From assembly GCA_031259805.1 (NCBI GenBank), contig JAIRKX010000056.1, positions 1 through 7,032 of the forward strand: DNA of 7,032 bases, written 5' to 3'. The notes beneath the pieces are model-generated. The model worked only from the letters and a program-made list of their open reading frames with translations. It was not told the DNA's origin and did not search any database. This stretch comes from Prevotellaceae bacterium. Its GTDB lineage: Bacteria; Bacteroidota; Bacteroidia; Bacteroidales; UBA932. Shown one piece after another: positions 1-5,875 of the stretch (within the stretch, counting starts at the first letter, position 1; the number at the start of each line of letters is the position of its first letter). Position numbers and translations under genes: made by a program.

Positions 1-13
1 AGAAATAAAATTA

Positions 14-35
14 GCGCCGGAAAAAAGAGCGGCGC
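14..35 (-). terminator. Possible leftward intrinsic terminator hairpin
   Basis: GCGCCG (14-19) and CGGCGC (30-35) are perfect inverted repeats of six G/C pairs around a 10-nt loop. Read on the minus strand, the hairpin is followed by a T-rich tail (TAATTTTATTTCT, complement of 1-13), which fits a weak intrinsic terminator for leftward transcription. On the plus strand there is no T run after it. The tail is interrupted by A and C bases, so efficiency is uncertain. The hairpin could instead be a structured part of a longer leader. Confidence 0.3.
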
Positions 36-87
36 CGGACGATAGAAATGATTAAAAATAAGAGAGTGGAAAAAAAGAAAAGGGATT

Positions 88-112
88 TTGATTAAACTAA
101 AAAGTTAATCAA
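88..112. repeat. 8-bp perfect inverted repeat
   Basis: TTGATTAA (88-95) and TTAATCAA (105-112) are perfectly complementary around a 9-nt loop (96-104). It lies just inside the start of any transcript made from the leftward promoter at 127-158, so it could form a 5' hairpin in that RNA. As DNA it could also be a protein-binding dyad. It is A/T-rich and therefore of modest stability. Confidence 0.5.
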
Positions 113-126
113 CGAGGAACCGCCGA

Positions 127-158
127 CAAAGGTATGATTTTTCTGAAAACCGACCAAA
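127..158 (-). promoter_or_regulatory. Leftward Bacteroidetes-type housekeeping promoter
   Basis: On the minus strand, TACCTTTG (complement of 127-134) matches the Bacteroidetes -7 consensus TAnnTTTG exactly. A TTTGG (-33 TTTG, complement of 155-158) lies 20 nt upstream of it, which is the usual spacing. The predicted start of transcription is near 117-122, with RNA running left out of the window. The minus-strand sequence upstream is A/T-rich and repetitive (complement of 159-184), which may act like an UP element. This is the best sigma-ABfr-type promoter match in the window. The transcript it serves is not visible. Confidence 0.5.
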
Positions 159-163
159 AAAAA

Positions 164-184
164 GTTAATTGTTAATTGTTAATT
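164..184. repeat. Three tandem copies of the heptamer GTTAATT
   Basis: GTTAATT is repeated perfectly three times, head to tail (164-170, 171-177, 178-184). The repeat contains the 11-mer TTAATTGTTAA, whose reverse complement TTAACAATTAA occurs at 3017-3027, in the gap before tolC. It lies between the leftward promoter and the rightward -7 element. It could be an A/T-rich promoter-enhancing tract, a binding site, or simply a low-complexity repeat. Copy number may vary between strains. Confidence 0.7.
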
Positions 185-269
185 CATTGTTTCCCGTTGT
201 CTGAACTTTGATTCGTGTGATTTTTGTGATTTCTTTGTTGGCCGTGCGGGACAATTCAACAAAAATCCC

Positions 270-277
270 TACTTTTG
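270..277 (+). promoter_or_regulatory. Bacteroidetes -7 element for the regulator-kinase pair
   Basis: TACTTTTG (270-277) matches TAnnTTTG exactly and would start transcription near 282-284, leaving a leader of about 26 nt before the ATG at 309. No good -33 TTTG is found 19-21 nt upstream; the nearest TTTG/TTG run (234-240) leaves a gap of about 29 nt, which is too long. The promoter may therefore be weak or need help. Its position is right for constitutive low-level expression of the two-component system. Confidence 0.4.
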
Positions 278-308
278 TCGTTCATAATTATGAATATCCG
301 AAACCATC

Positions 309-1673
309 ATGAAGAAAGGCCATATCCTGATTGTCGACGACAATAAAAATGTATTGACGGCATTACGTATCCTTCTTGAGCGTTATTTTGAATCGGTAAC
401 GCTTTTATCGTCGCCTAAACAGCTTCATTCGCAGTGGCGGGAAGCGGCGCCCGACGTAGTCCTGCTGGATATGAATTTTTCTGCGGGTATCAATACCGGA
501 AACGAAGGACTGTACTGGCTGTCGGAAATCAAAAAGCAGGATGCCGATTTGCCGGTAGTGCTTTTTACGGCGTATGCCGACATTGATTTGGCGGTAACGG
601 CGCTGAAACAGGGGGCGTCCGATTTTGTAGTTAAACCGTGGGATAATGCCAAATTGATTGCTACCCTGCAGGCGGCGTATTCCTTGCGGGAATCGCGCAG
701 GGAAGTGAAGCAGTTGCGGGAGCAGCAGCACTCTCTGAACCGCGAACTGAACCGGGAGCGGGAGATTTGTTGGGGCGTGTCCGAGTCTATGCAGGCGCTG
801 CACGAACTGATTCAAAAAGTAGCCCAAACAGAAGCGAATATTCTGCTTACCGGCGAAAACGGTACGGGAAAGGAAGTGATTGCCCGCGAAATCCACCGGC
901 TGTCGCTACGTAATAAGGAGGCGCTGATAACGGTCGACATGGGCGCGGTAACGGAATCGCTGTTCGAAAGCGAACTGTTCGGCCATCTCAAAGGCGCGTT
1001 CACCGATGCAAAAACCGCCCGCACCGGCAAATTTGAAGCCGCCAATCATGGGACATTATTCCTCGACGAAATCGGCAATCTGTCGTATCCACTACAGGCC
1101 AAGCTGCTAAGCGCGCTACAATCACGACAAATCGTGCGGATAGGCGATAACCGGCCTGTACCCGTCGACATTCGCCTGATCAGCGCAACCAATCGCGACG
1201 TGCAGGAATCGGTGCGGAAAGGGACATTTCGCGAAGACTTGTTGTACCGGATTAATACCATTCAGGTTGAAATTCCGCCATTGCGGGAACGAAAAGAGGA
1301 TATTCCGCTACTGGCCGGGTTCTTCCTGCAAAAATATGCGAAGAAGTACGCGAAAGAGCCGTTGTCGCTGACGTCGGAAGCAGTGCGTCATTTGCAGGCG
1401 TATCGTTGGCCGGGGAACGTTCGCGAATTACAGCATACGATGGAGAAAGCCGTCATCCTGTCGGAGTCGGAGACATTGCAAAGCAGCGATTTTTACCTGA
1501 ACAAGCCTCTTCCGGCAGCCGCCGAATTAGACGACATGACGCTAGACGAGGCCGAAAAAACACTCATCCGAAACGCCCTGAACCGACACCGGCGCAACTT
1601 GTCGGCTACCGCTACGGCGCTGGGCATTTCGCGCCCTACGCTATATCACAAAATGCAAAAATACGACTTGTGA
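309..1673 (+). CDS. Sigma-54-dependent response regulator, NtrC/AtoC family
   Basis: A complete 454-residue transcription activator that, when phosphorylated by its partner kinase, should remodel RNA polymerase-sigma-54 at target promoters. The receiver domain (about 4-125) has acid pair D10/D11, phospho-acceptor D54, T87 and K109 (VVKPW). A short helical linker (about 126-155) leads to the AAA+ domain (about 155-385): Walker A GENGTGKE (182-189), the sigma-54-contacting loop as GAFTDA (229-234), Walker B FLDEIG (251-256), sensor I ATNRD, arginine fingers R308/R314, and WPGNVREL (367-374). A Fis-type helix-turn-helix ends the protein (about 411-454, ATALGISRPTLYHKMQ). The ATG at 309 is the first in frame after a TGA at 291. 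The kinase gene follows after 4 bp. The likely target is the sigma-54 promoter before tolC. Length and motif set are normal for the family; assignment is firm, the signal is not known. Confidence 0.96.
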   Translation: MKKGHILIVDDNKNVLTALRILLERYFESVTLLSSPKQLHSQWREAAPDVVLLDMNFSAGINTGNEGLYWLSEIKKQDADLPVVLFTAYADIDLAVTALKQGASDFVVKPWDNAKLIATLQAAYSLRESRREVKQLREQQHSLNRELNREREICWGVSESMQALHELIQKVAQTEANILLTGENGTGKEVIAREIHRLSLRNKEALITVDMGAVTESLFESELFGHLKGAFTDAKTARTGKFEAANHGTLFLDEIGNLSYPLQAKLLSALQSRQIVRIGDNRPVPVDIRLISATNRDVQESVRKGTFREDLLYRINTIQVEIPPLRERKEDIPLLAGFFLQKYAKKYAKEPLSLTSEAVRHLQAYRWPGNVRELQHTMEKAVILSESETLQSSDFYLNKPLPAAAELDDMTLDEAEKTLIRNALNRHRRNLSATATALGISRPTLYHKMQKYDL

Positions 1674-1677
1674 TTCC

Positions 1678-3006
1678 ATGTCGAAATCCCTCCTGTATCG
1701 GCTTTATTTCTATACGGCGCTGCTGATGGCGGCGACAGCAGGCATCACGGCATGCCTCCTAATGAAGCAGTACTCGTATGCCGCGATTGGATTGGCGCTT
1801 ATTCCTTTTTGTATCGCCGGACTGGAGCGCGGCTACAAACGCTACAACCGGAATTTCCTTTTCCTGCTCGACGCCTTAAAAAACGGCGACTACAGCTTTT
1901 ATTTTTCGGAAACCAAACTGTCGACGCGGGAAAAAGAATTGAATCGGATGTTGAACCGCATCAAGGAAATCCTAATCAGCGCCCGCAGAGAGGTGATCGA
2001 AAACGAAAATTTCCTGAGCCTGATTATCGAAAGCGTCTCGACAGGCATTATTATTATTGACGACCGGGGCATTGTACAACGGGTCAATCAGCCGGCGCTG
2101 GCACTGTTGGGGCTGCCGCATCTTTCGCATATCAACCAGTTGCAGGCAGTCAACGAAACGTTTCCATCATTGTTCCGCGAGATAAAAAGCGGCGACAGCG
2201 TCCAGATTACGATTCCCACCGAACGGGAAGAATTACAAATTAGCCTGCGCGTATCGCAAATCCGGCTCAAACGCGGAATGATGCGGTTGCTTGCCCTGAA
2301 TAATATCGGAAATGAATTAGAGATAAAAGAAATGGAATCATGGATTCGCCTGATTCGCGTGATGACACACGAAATTATGAATTCCATTGCACCCATCACG
2401 TCGTTAAGTGAAATTATGCTGTCCGTGCACCGCGACAATGACCCGACACCGCCGGACAACTTGCCCCAAACCACCTTCGAAGTGTTTAAAACCATTCATG
2501 CCACGGCGTCGGGCTTACTGTCGTTTGTCGAATCGTACCGCCGGTTTACGTCCGTCCCAAAACCGAAAAAGCAGGACTTCGACCTGCGGACGCTGTTGGA
2601 CAAAGTCCACAACCTGCACGAGCCGGCTATCCGCGAAAGCGGCATTGAGATGCGCGTCAAACTGGCCGAACCGATCATCCTCTGCGCCGACGAGAGCCTG
2701 ATTTCGCAGGTGCTGATCAATCTTGTCAAAAATGCCATCGAAGCCTGCGAACCCGGCAGCAGGGAAACAATCATCCTGTCGGCCGACCGGACGGCGGCGG
2801 GCCACATCAGTGTCCATGTGGCCAACAGTGGACAGCCTATTCCGCCGGACATCCTGCCGCATATTTTTGTGCCGTTTTTCACCACCAAATCGGCAGGTTC
2901 AGGCATCGGCCTCAGCGTTTCGCGCTACATCATGCGCCTGCACGGCGGAAAATTGCAACACACGCTGTCGAAAGAGGGAATGACGGTCTTTAGTTTGGTC
3001 TTCTGA
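1678..3006 (+). CDS. Membrane histidine kinase with PAS domain, NtrY-like, partner of the upstream regulator
   Basis: A 442-residue sensor kinase expected to phosphorylate D54 of the regulator encoded 4 bp upstream. Two membrane segments (about 8-29 and 34-49) are joined by only about four residues, so there is practically no periplasmic sensor. A linker (about 50-105) leads to a PAS-like domain (about 106-210, FLSLIIESVSTGIIIIDDRG...). The phosphorylation helix has THEIMNSIAPI with H231; H-E-x-x-N (231-235) also fits the motif linked to phosphatase activity. The ATPase domain shows the N box (N348, N352 in LINLVKNAIEA), G1 as NSGQP (383-387) in place of DxGxG, the F box IFVPFFTTK, and G2 GSGIGLS (407-413). 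Asn in G1 is also seen in CusS-type kinases, so activity is likely retained. The ATG five bases after the preceding stop is the natural start. No terminator hairpin follows, so readthrough into tolC is possible. Confidence 0.94.
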   Translation: MSKSLLYRLYFYTALLMAATAGITACLLMKQYSYAAIGLALIPFCIAGLERGYKRYNRNFLFLLDALKNGDYSFYFSETKLSTREKELNRMLNRIKEILISARREVIENENFLSLIIESVSTGIIIIDDRGIVQRVNQPALALLGLPHLSHINQLQAVNETFPSLFREIKSGDSVQITIPTEREELQISLRVSQIRLKRGMMRLLALNNIGNELEIKEMESWIRLIRVMTHEIMNSIAPITSLSEIMLSVHRDNDPTPPDNLPQTTFEVFKTIHATASGLLSFVESYRRFTSVPKPKKQDFDLRTLLDKVHNLHEPAIRESGIEMRVKLAEPIILCADESLISQVLINLVKNAIEACEPGSRETIILSADRTAAGHISVHVANSGQPIPPDILPHIFVPFFTTKSAGSGIGLSVSRYIMRLHGGKLQHTLSKEGMTVFSLVF

Positions 3007-3015
3007 TTATGGACC

Positions 3016-3027
3016 GTTAACAATTAA
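3016..3027. repeat. GTTAACAATTAA, second copy of the upstream repeat motif
   Basis: GTTAACAATTAA lies 9 nt after the kinase stop codon. Its inner TTAACAATTAA (3017-3027) is the exact reverse complement of TTAATTGTTAA in the tandem repeat at 164-184. It contains the 6-bp palindrome GTTAAC. The A/T-rich composition makes a chance match possible. If functional, it would be a common site in the two non-coding regions of this locus. Confidence 0.4.
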
Positions 3028-3049
3028 AAAAATATCCAGCCAAAATCCT

Positions 3050-3064
3050 TTACATCCCCTGTAA
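3050..3064. promoter_or_regulatory. Candidate enhancer (UAS) for the sigma-54 activator: TTACA-N5-TGTAA
   Basis: TTACA (3050-3054) and TGTAA (3060-3064) form a perfect 5-bp dyad around TCCCC. Its centre (3057) is about 100 bp before the start of transcription predicted from the sigma-54 element at 3131-3147, which is the usual position for NtrC-family enhancers. Extra half-sites occur closer in: TTTACAT at 3071-3077 and CCCTGTAAG at 3109-3117, each repeating the flanks of the dyad. No TTACA/TGTAA dyad is found in 1-308, so the site seems specific to the transport operon. Binding by the regulator at 309-1673 is inferred from its Fis-type HTH and from location only. Confidence 0.5.
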
Positions 3065-3130
3065 GCTTTCTTTACATTTCCTCCGCTCCGTCTTTTTCTC
3101 TTTTATCTCCCTGTAAGTGATTTATCGGTT

Positions 3131-3147
3131 TTGGCCTGCGTTTGGCA
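3131..3147 (+). promoter_or_regulatory. Candidate sigma-54 promoter (-24/-12) of the transport operon
   Basis: TTGGCCTGCGTTTGGCA aligns with the sigma-54 consensus TTGGCACG-N4-TTGCA with three mismatches. The near-invariant GG (3133-3134) and GC (3145-3146) are both present with the correct spacing of 12 between them. Transcription would start near 3158, giving a leader of about 17 nt to the ATG at 3175 or 44 nt to the ATG at 3202. No TAnnTTTG housekeeping element is seen in the gap. The neighbouring gene encodes a full sigma-54 activator, which raises the likelihood considerably. Bacteroidota commonly carry rpoN, though it is not in this window. Confidence 0.6.
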
Positions 3148-3174
3148 GAGGGCGGATGGAAGAGATGAAAAAAA

Positions 3175-4515
3175 ATGAAAGGAATGAACAGGATAAAAAG
3201 AATGAAAGGGATCATGGCGGGATTGTGTCTGGTGTGGACGTGGGGGCTGTGGGCGCAGGAGAAACAGTGGTCACTGGAGGAGTGTATCGGGTACGCCATC
3301 GAGCATAATCCGCAACATGCGAAGCAGGAGGCGCAAAACGAAGTGTATCGAATCAACAGGCGGGAAGCTATCGGCGGGTTTTTCCCGTCGCTGAATGCCG
3401 GCACGGGTGTGTCGATGAACTTCGGGCGCGGCGTCGACCCGGAAACCAATACCTACATCAGCAATAATACCTTTAGCAATGCGTATGAAATTTATTCCTC
3501 CCTGACGCTGTTCGACGGGTTTGCTCAGGTATACCGCGCCAAAATGACGAAAATCTACCGGCTGATGGGCTACGAAGAATTACAGGCGCTCAAGGATAAA
3601 ACCCGATTCGAGGTGATGGAACTTTTTTTCAATGTACTTTACTATAAAGGCTCGGTGCGGCTGGCCGAGCAGCAATTAGACGAAAGCGTCCGCAACCTGA
3701 AAAAATTCCGGCGGATGGAAGAGCTGGGGCTTACGTCTGTCCCCGATTTGGCCGAAATCGAAGCCAAAGAAGCCGAAGATCGTTTTCTGCTCACCCGCCA
3801 AACCAACCTATACCATCTTGAATGTATCCGGCTAAAGGAGAAAATGAACCTGCCGATTGAGGAGGCGTTCACGATAGCCGACTATGAACCGACACCATTG
3901 ATTCGCGCCGAAGCGGACACTGCCCTGACGATTTATCAAACGGCGCTGGCGACGCTGCCCACCGTGCAAGCCTCCGCCCGGTCACTCTCGGCCATCGAAA
4001 TGGAATACCGGATTGCCCGCAGTCGCCTCTACCCTACCCTATCGCTAAGCGCCGGATTCAGTACCGGCTTTTCGCGAATGATGGACGGCAGTCCCTACAT
4101 GTCGTTTTGGGAACAGTTGAAAATGCGCGAAGGAACTTACGTCGGCGCTAATTTGTCGATCCCTTTATTCAACGGGCTTTCGCGCACGTCGGAAGTGCAG
4201 CGTAGCCGGCAGCGGATCCTCATTGCCCGACACCAGCATGAAGAAACCCTGCGGCAGGTGTACAGCGAAATCGAACAAGCGGTAACCGACGTCAACGGTC
4301 TGGCCGACGAATACCGGCACGCGCAACAACGAACCCTCGCCATGCAAAGCGCCCACCGAATGAACCTTCGGAAATATGAAGAAGGATTGATTGATGCCAT
4401 TGCCCTTACCACCAGCTCGAACAGACTCTTGACATCTCGCGTCGAAGAACTGTATACGCGGCTGAAATATCAACTTAAATTTAATTTGCTCAACTACTAT
4501 AAGGAATTTCGTTAA
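3175..4515 (+). CDS. TolC-family outer membrane efflux/secretion channel
   Basis: Encodes the outer membrane exit duct of a tripartite export system; TolC proteins trimerise into a beta-barrel with a long periplasmic helical tunnel. A signal peptide is visible (about 1-27, basic n-region, hydrophobic 12-26, probable cleavage near LWA|Q). The mature protein shows the two-fold internal repeat of the family: FPSLNAGTGVSMNFG (70-84) with the barrel strand ending at LFDG (112-115), and YPTLSLSAGFSTGF (286-299) with IPLFNG (329-334), each followed by long amphipathic helices. At 446 residues it is of normal size. Start choice is uncertain: ATG 3175 gives the best basic n-region and has GGAAGAG 10 nt upstream, while ATG 3202 (residue 10) has an AGGA at 3190-3193 with better spacing. 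The adaptor gene follows after 18 bp. Substrate unknown. Confidence 0.93.
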   Translation: MKGMNRIKRMKGIMAGLCLVWTWGLWAQEKQWSLEECIGYAIEHNPQHAKQEAQNEVYRINRREAIGGFFPSLNAGTGVSMNFGRGVDPETNTYISNNTFSNAYEIYSSLTLFDGFAQVYRAKMTKIYRLMGYEELQALKDKTRFEVMELFFNVLYYKGSVRLAEQQLDESVRNLKKFRRMEELGLTSVPDLAEIEAKEAEDRFLLTRQTNLYHLECIRLKEKMNLPIEEAFTIADYEPTPLIRAEADTALTIYQTALATLPTVQASARSLSAIEMEYRIARSRLYPTLSLSAGFSTGFSRMMDGSPYMSFWEQLKMREGTYVGANLSIPLFNGLSRTSEVQRSRQRILIARHQHEETLRQVYSEIEQAVTDVNGLADEYRHAQQRTLAMQSAHRMNLRKYEEGLIDAIALTTSSNRLLTSRVEELYTRLKYQLKFNLLNYYKEFR

Positions 4516-4533
4516 GCGAGACACGGGATACGA

Positions 4534-5811
4534 ATGCCTAACAAATCAATTCAACAACAAATGGATATTATATTAGAAAAGAAAAAAGGCATACGGAAGA
4601 AACACATTCCGTATATTGTCGGCGGGGTGGTTGTACTGGCGACGTCAGGCTGGATGATTTTCGGCAATCACAGCGCCAAATTCAATGTCGACCGCGAGAA
4701 GGTGATTGTGCAGCCTGTTGTGCGCGGCGAATACAACGATTACATCCGCATCAACGGGCAGGTACAGCCCATCAGCACCATCCAGTTAAGCGCTATTGAA
4801 GGCGGGATGGTGGCCGAGAAAGTTGTAGAAGAAGGCTCTATGGTGCACCGGGACGAGGTAATTGTCCGCCTCACCAACCCGATGTTGAGCCTCCATATCC
4901 TCGACAGCGAGGCGCAGTTAGCCGAAAAGCAGAATTTCCTGCGCAACACACAAGTTACGATGGAGCAGGAACGCCTCAGCCTGCGCCGTGAAAAGCTGCA
5001 ACTCGATTTGGACATCGACCGTAAAAAACGCCGATACGATCAATACCGTCGCCTGTACGACGAACGGCTTACGTCGCAAGAAGATTATCTGCAGGCAAAG
5101 GAAGATTACGAATTTGCCGTCAAAGGCCGCGAACTGGTGACAGAACGCCAGCGACAGGATTCGATTTTCCGTGGCATTCAGGTTGAACAGATGGAAGAGA
5201 GCCTGCACAATATCCGCCGCAACCTCGTACTGGTGCGCCAGCGGGTCGATAACCTCGACATCAAATCGCCGGTCGACGGCCAGTTAGGACTGCTCGACAT
5301 CGAAATCGGACAGTCGGTGGCCAGCGGCACACGCATCGGGCAAATCAGCGTCCTGTCGGACTATAAAATTGAAGCCCTGATTGACGAGCACTACATCGAC
5401 CGCGTGCGCACCGGGCTGTCGGCAACCTTCGAGCGGCAGGAGAAAACCTACCGGCTCGTCGTCCGCAAAGTATACCCCGAAGTCCGCGACAAGCAGTTCA
5501 AAACCGATTTCATCTTCGAGGGCGAGCGCCCCGACAACATCCGCACCGGACAAACCTACTACATCACCCTGCAATTAGGGCAGCCGGTCGAAGCGCTCCT
5601 GATTCCCCGCGGCGCTTTCTACCAGAACACCGGCGGGCAATGGATTTTTGTCGTCGCCCCCGATGGCGCTACCGCCGTCCGCCGCCCCATACGCATTGGC
5701 CGCCAGAACCCGCTCTACTACGAAGTCCTCAGTGGCCTCGAAGCCGGCGAACAAGTCGTCACATCCGGCTACGACCACTACGGCCAAGCCGAAATGCTCC
5801 TGTTCAAATGA
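4534..5811 (+). CDS. HlyD/RND-type periplasmic adaptor (membrane fusion protein) of an ABC exporter
   Basis: A 425-residue adaptor that should connect the inner-membrane permease to the TolC channel. A basic cytoplasmic N-terminus (KKKGIRKK, 16-23) precedes a single membrane segment (about 25-44), so it is anchored rather than a lipoprotein (no lipobox Cys). The lipoyl-like barrel-sandwich is split in the usual way: first half about 74-113 (GGMVAEKVVEEGSMV), second half about 243-272 (SPVDGQLGLLDIEIGQSV). Between them is a long, highly charged coiled-coil hairpin (about 117-240). Beta-barrel (about 277-347) and membrane-proximal domains (ending with GLEAGEQVVTSG, 401-412) follow. Start ATG 4534 lies 18 bp after tolC; residue 10 (ATG 4561) is a possible alternative. 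The length of the hairpin resembles MacA/HlyD-like partners of ABC transporters, consistent with the permease gene next door. Confidence 0.92.
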   Translation: MPNKSIQQQMDIILEKKKGIRKKHIPYIVGGVVVLATSGWMIFGNHSAKFNVDREKVIVQPVVRGEYNDYIRINGQVQPISTIQLSAIEGGMVAEKVVEEGSMVHRDEVIVRLTNPMLSLHILDSEAQLAEKQNFLRNTQVTMEQERLSLRREKLQLDLDIDRKKRRYDQYRRLYDERLTSQEDYLQAKEDYEFAVKGRELVTERQRQDSIFRGIQVEQMEESLHNIRRNLVLVRQRVDNLDIKSPVDGQLGLLDIEIGQSVASGTRIGQISVLSDYKIEALIDEHYIDRVRTGLSATFERQEKTYRLVVRKVYPEVRDKQFKTDFIFEGERPDNIRTGQTYYITLQLGQPVEALLIPRGAFYQNTGGQWIFVVAPDGATAVRRPIRIGRQNPLYYEVLSGLEAGEQVVTSGYDHYGQAEMLLFK

Positions 5812-5875
5812 CCACTCAGCCACCCGACATCCATCCCATTTTCCTTACGGGAATAACTAAAAAAATCAACACAAT

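Larger units (their letters stand above)
1..308. other. Non-coding AT-rich region upstream of the regulator gene
   Basis: I find no convincing protein-coding gene here on either strand. The stretch is AT-rich, with purine-rich runs around 61-85, in contrast to the GC-richer genes that follow. It holds a G/C hairpin (14-35), an 8-bp inverted repeat (88-112), a leftward Bacteroidetes-type promoter (127-158), a heptamer tandem repeat (164-184) and a rightward -7 element (270-277), each listed separately. No CAT (a minus-strand ATG) occurs in 1-120, so any leftward gene using ATG must start outside the window. The layout suggests a divergent intergenic region, but the gene on the left is not visible. 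Confidence 0.75.

Noticed and set aside
238..254. TTGGCCGTGCGGGACAA as a sigma-54 promoter for the regulator gene
   Set aside because: The -24 half (TTGGC) looks right, but no GC is found at the required distance, so the -12 element is absent.
290..346. Upstream ATG with an 18-codon frame overlapping the regulator start
   Set aside because: It has no ribosome binding site of note and no leader-peptide features such as a run of regulatory codons; probably chance.
405..896. Open frame of 163 codons on the minus strand
   Set aside because: Antisense to the receiver domain of the response regulator; no domain or ribosome site recognised.
2496..2906. 136-codon minus-strand frame
   Set aside because: Antisense to the ATPase domain of the kinase, where the sense frame has all conserved boxes.
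3117..3308. 63-codon plus-strand frame overlapping the sigma-54 site and the tolC start
   Set aside because: It would begin upstream of the promoter candidate and overlaps the tolC signal peptide in another frame; its product is low-complexity and charged.
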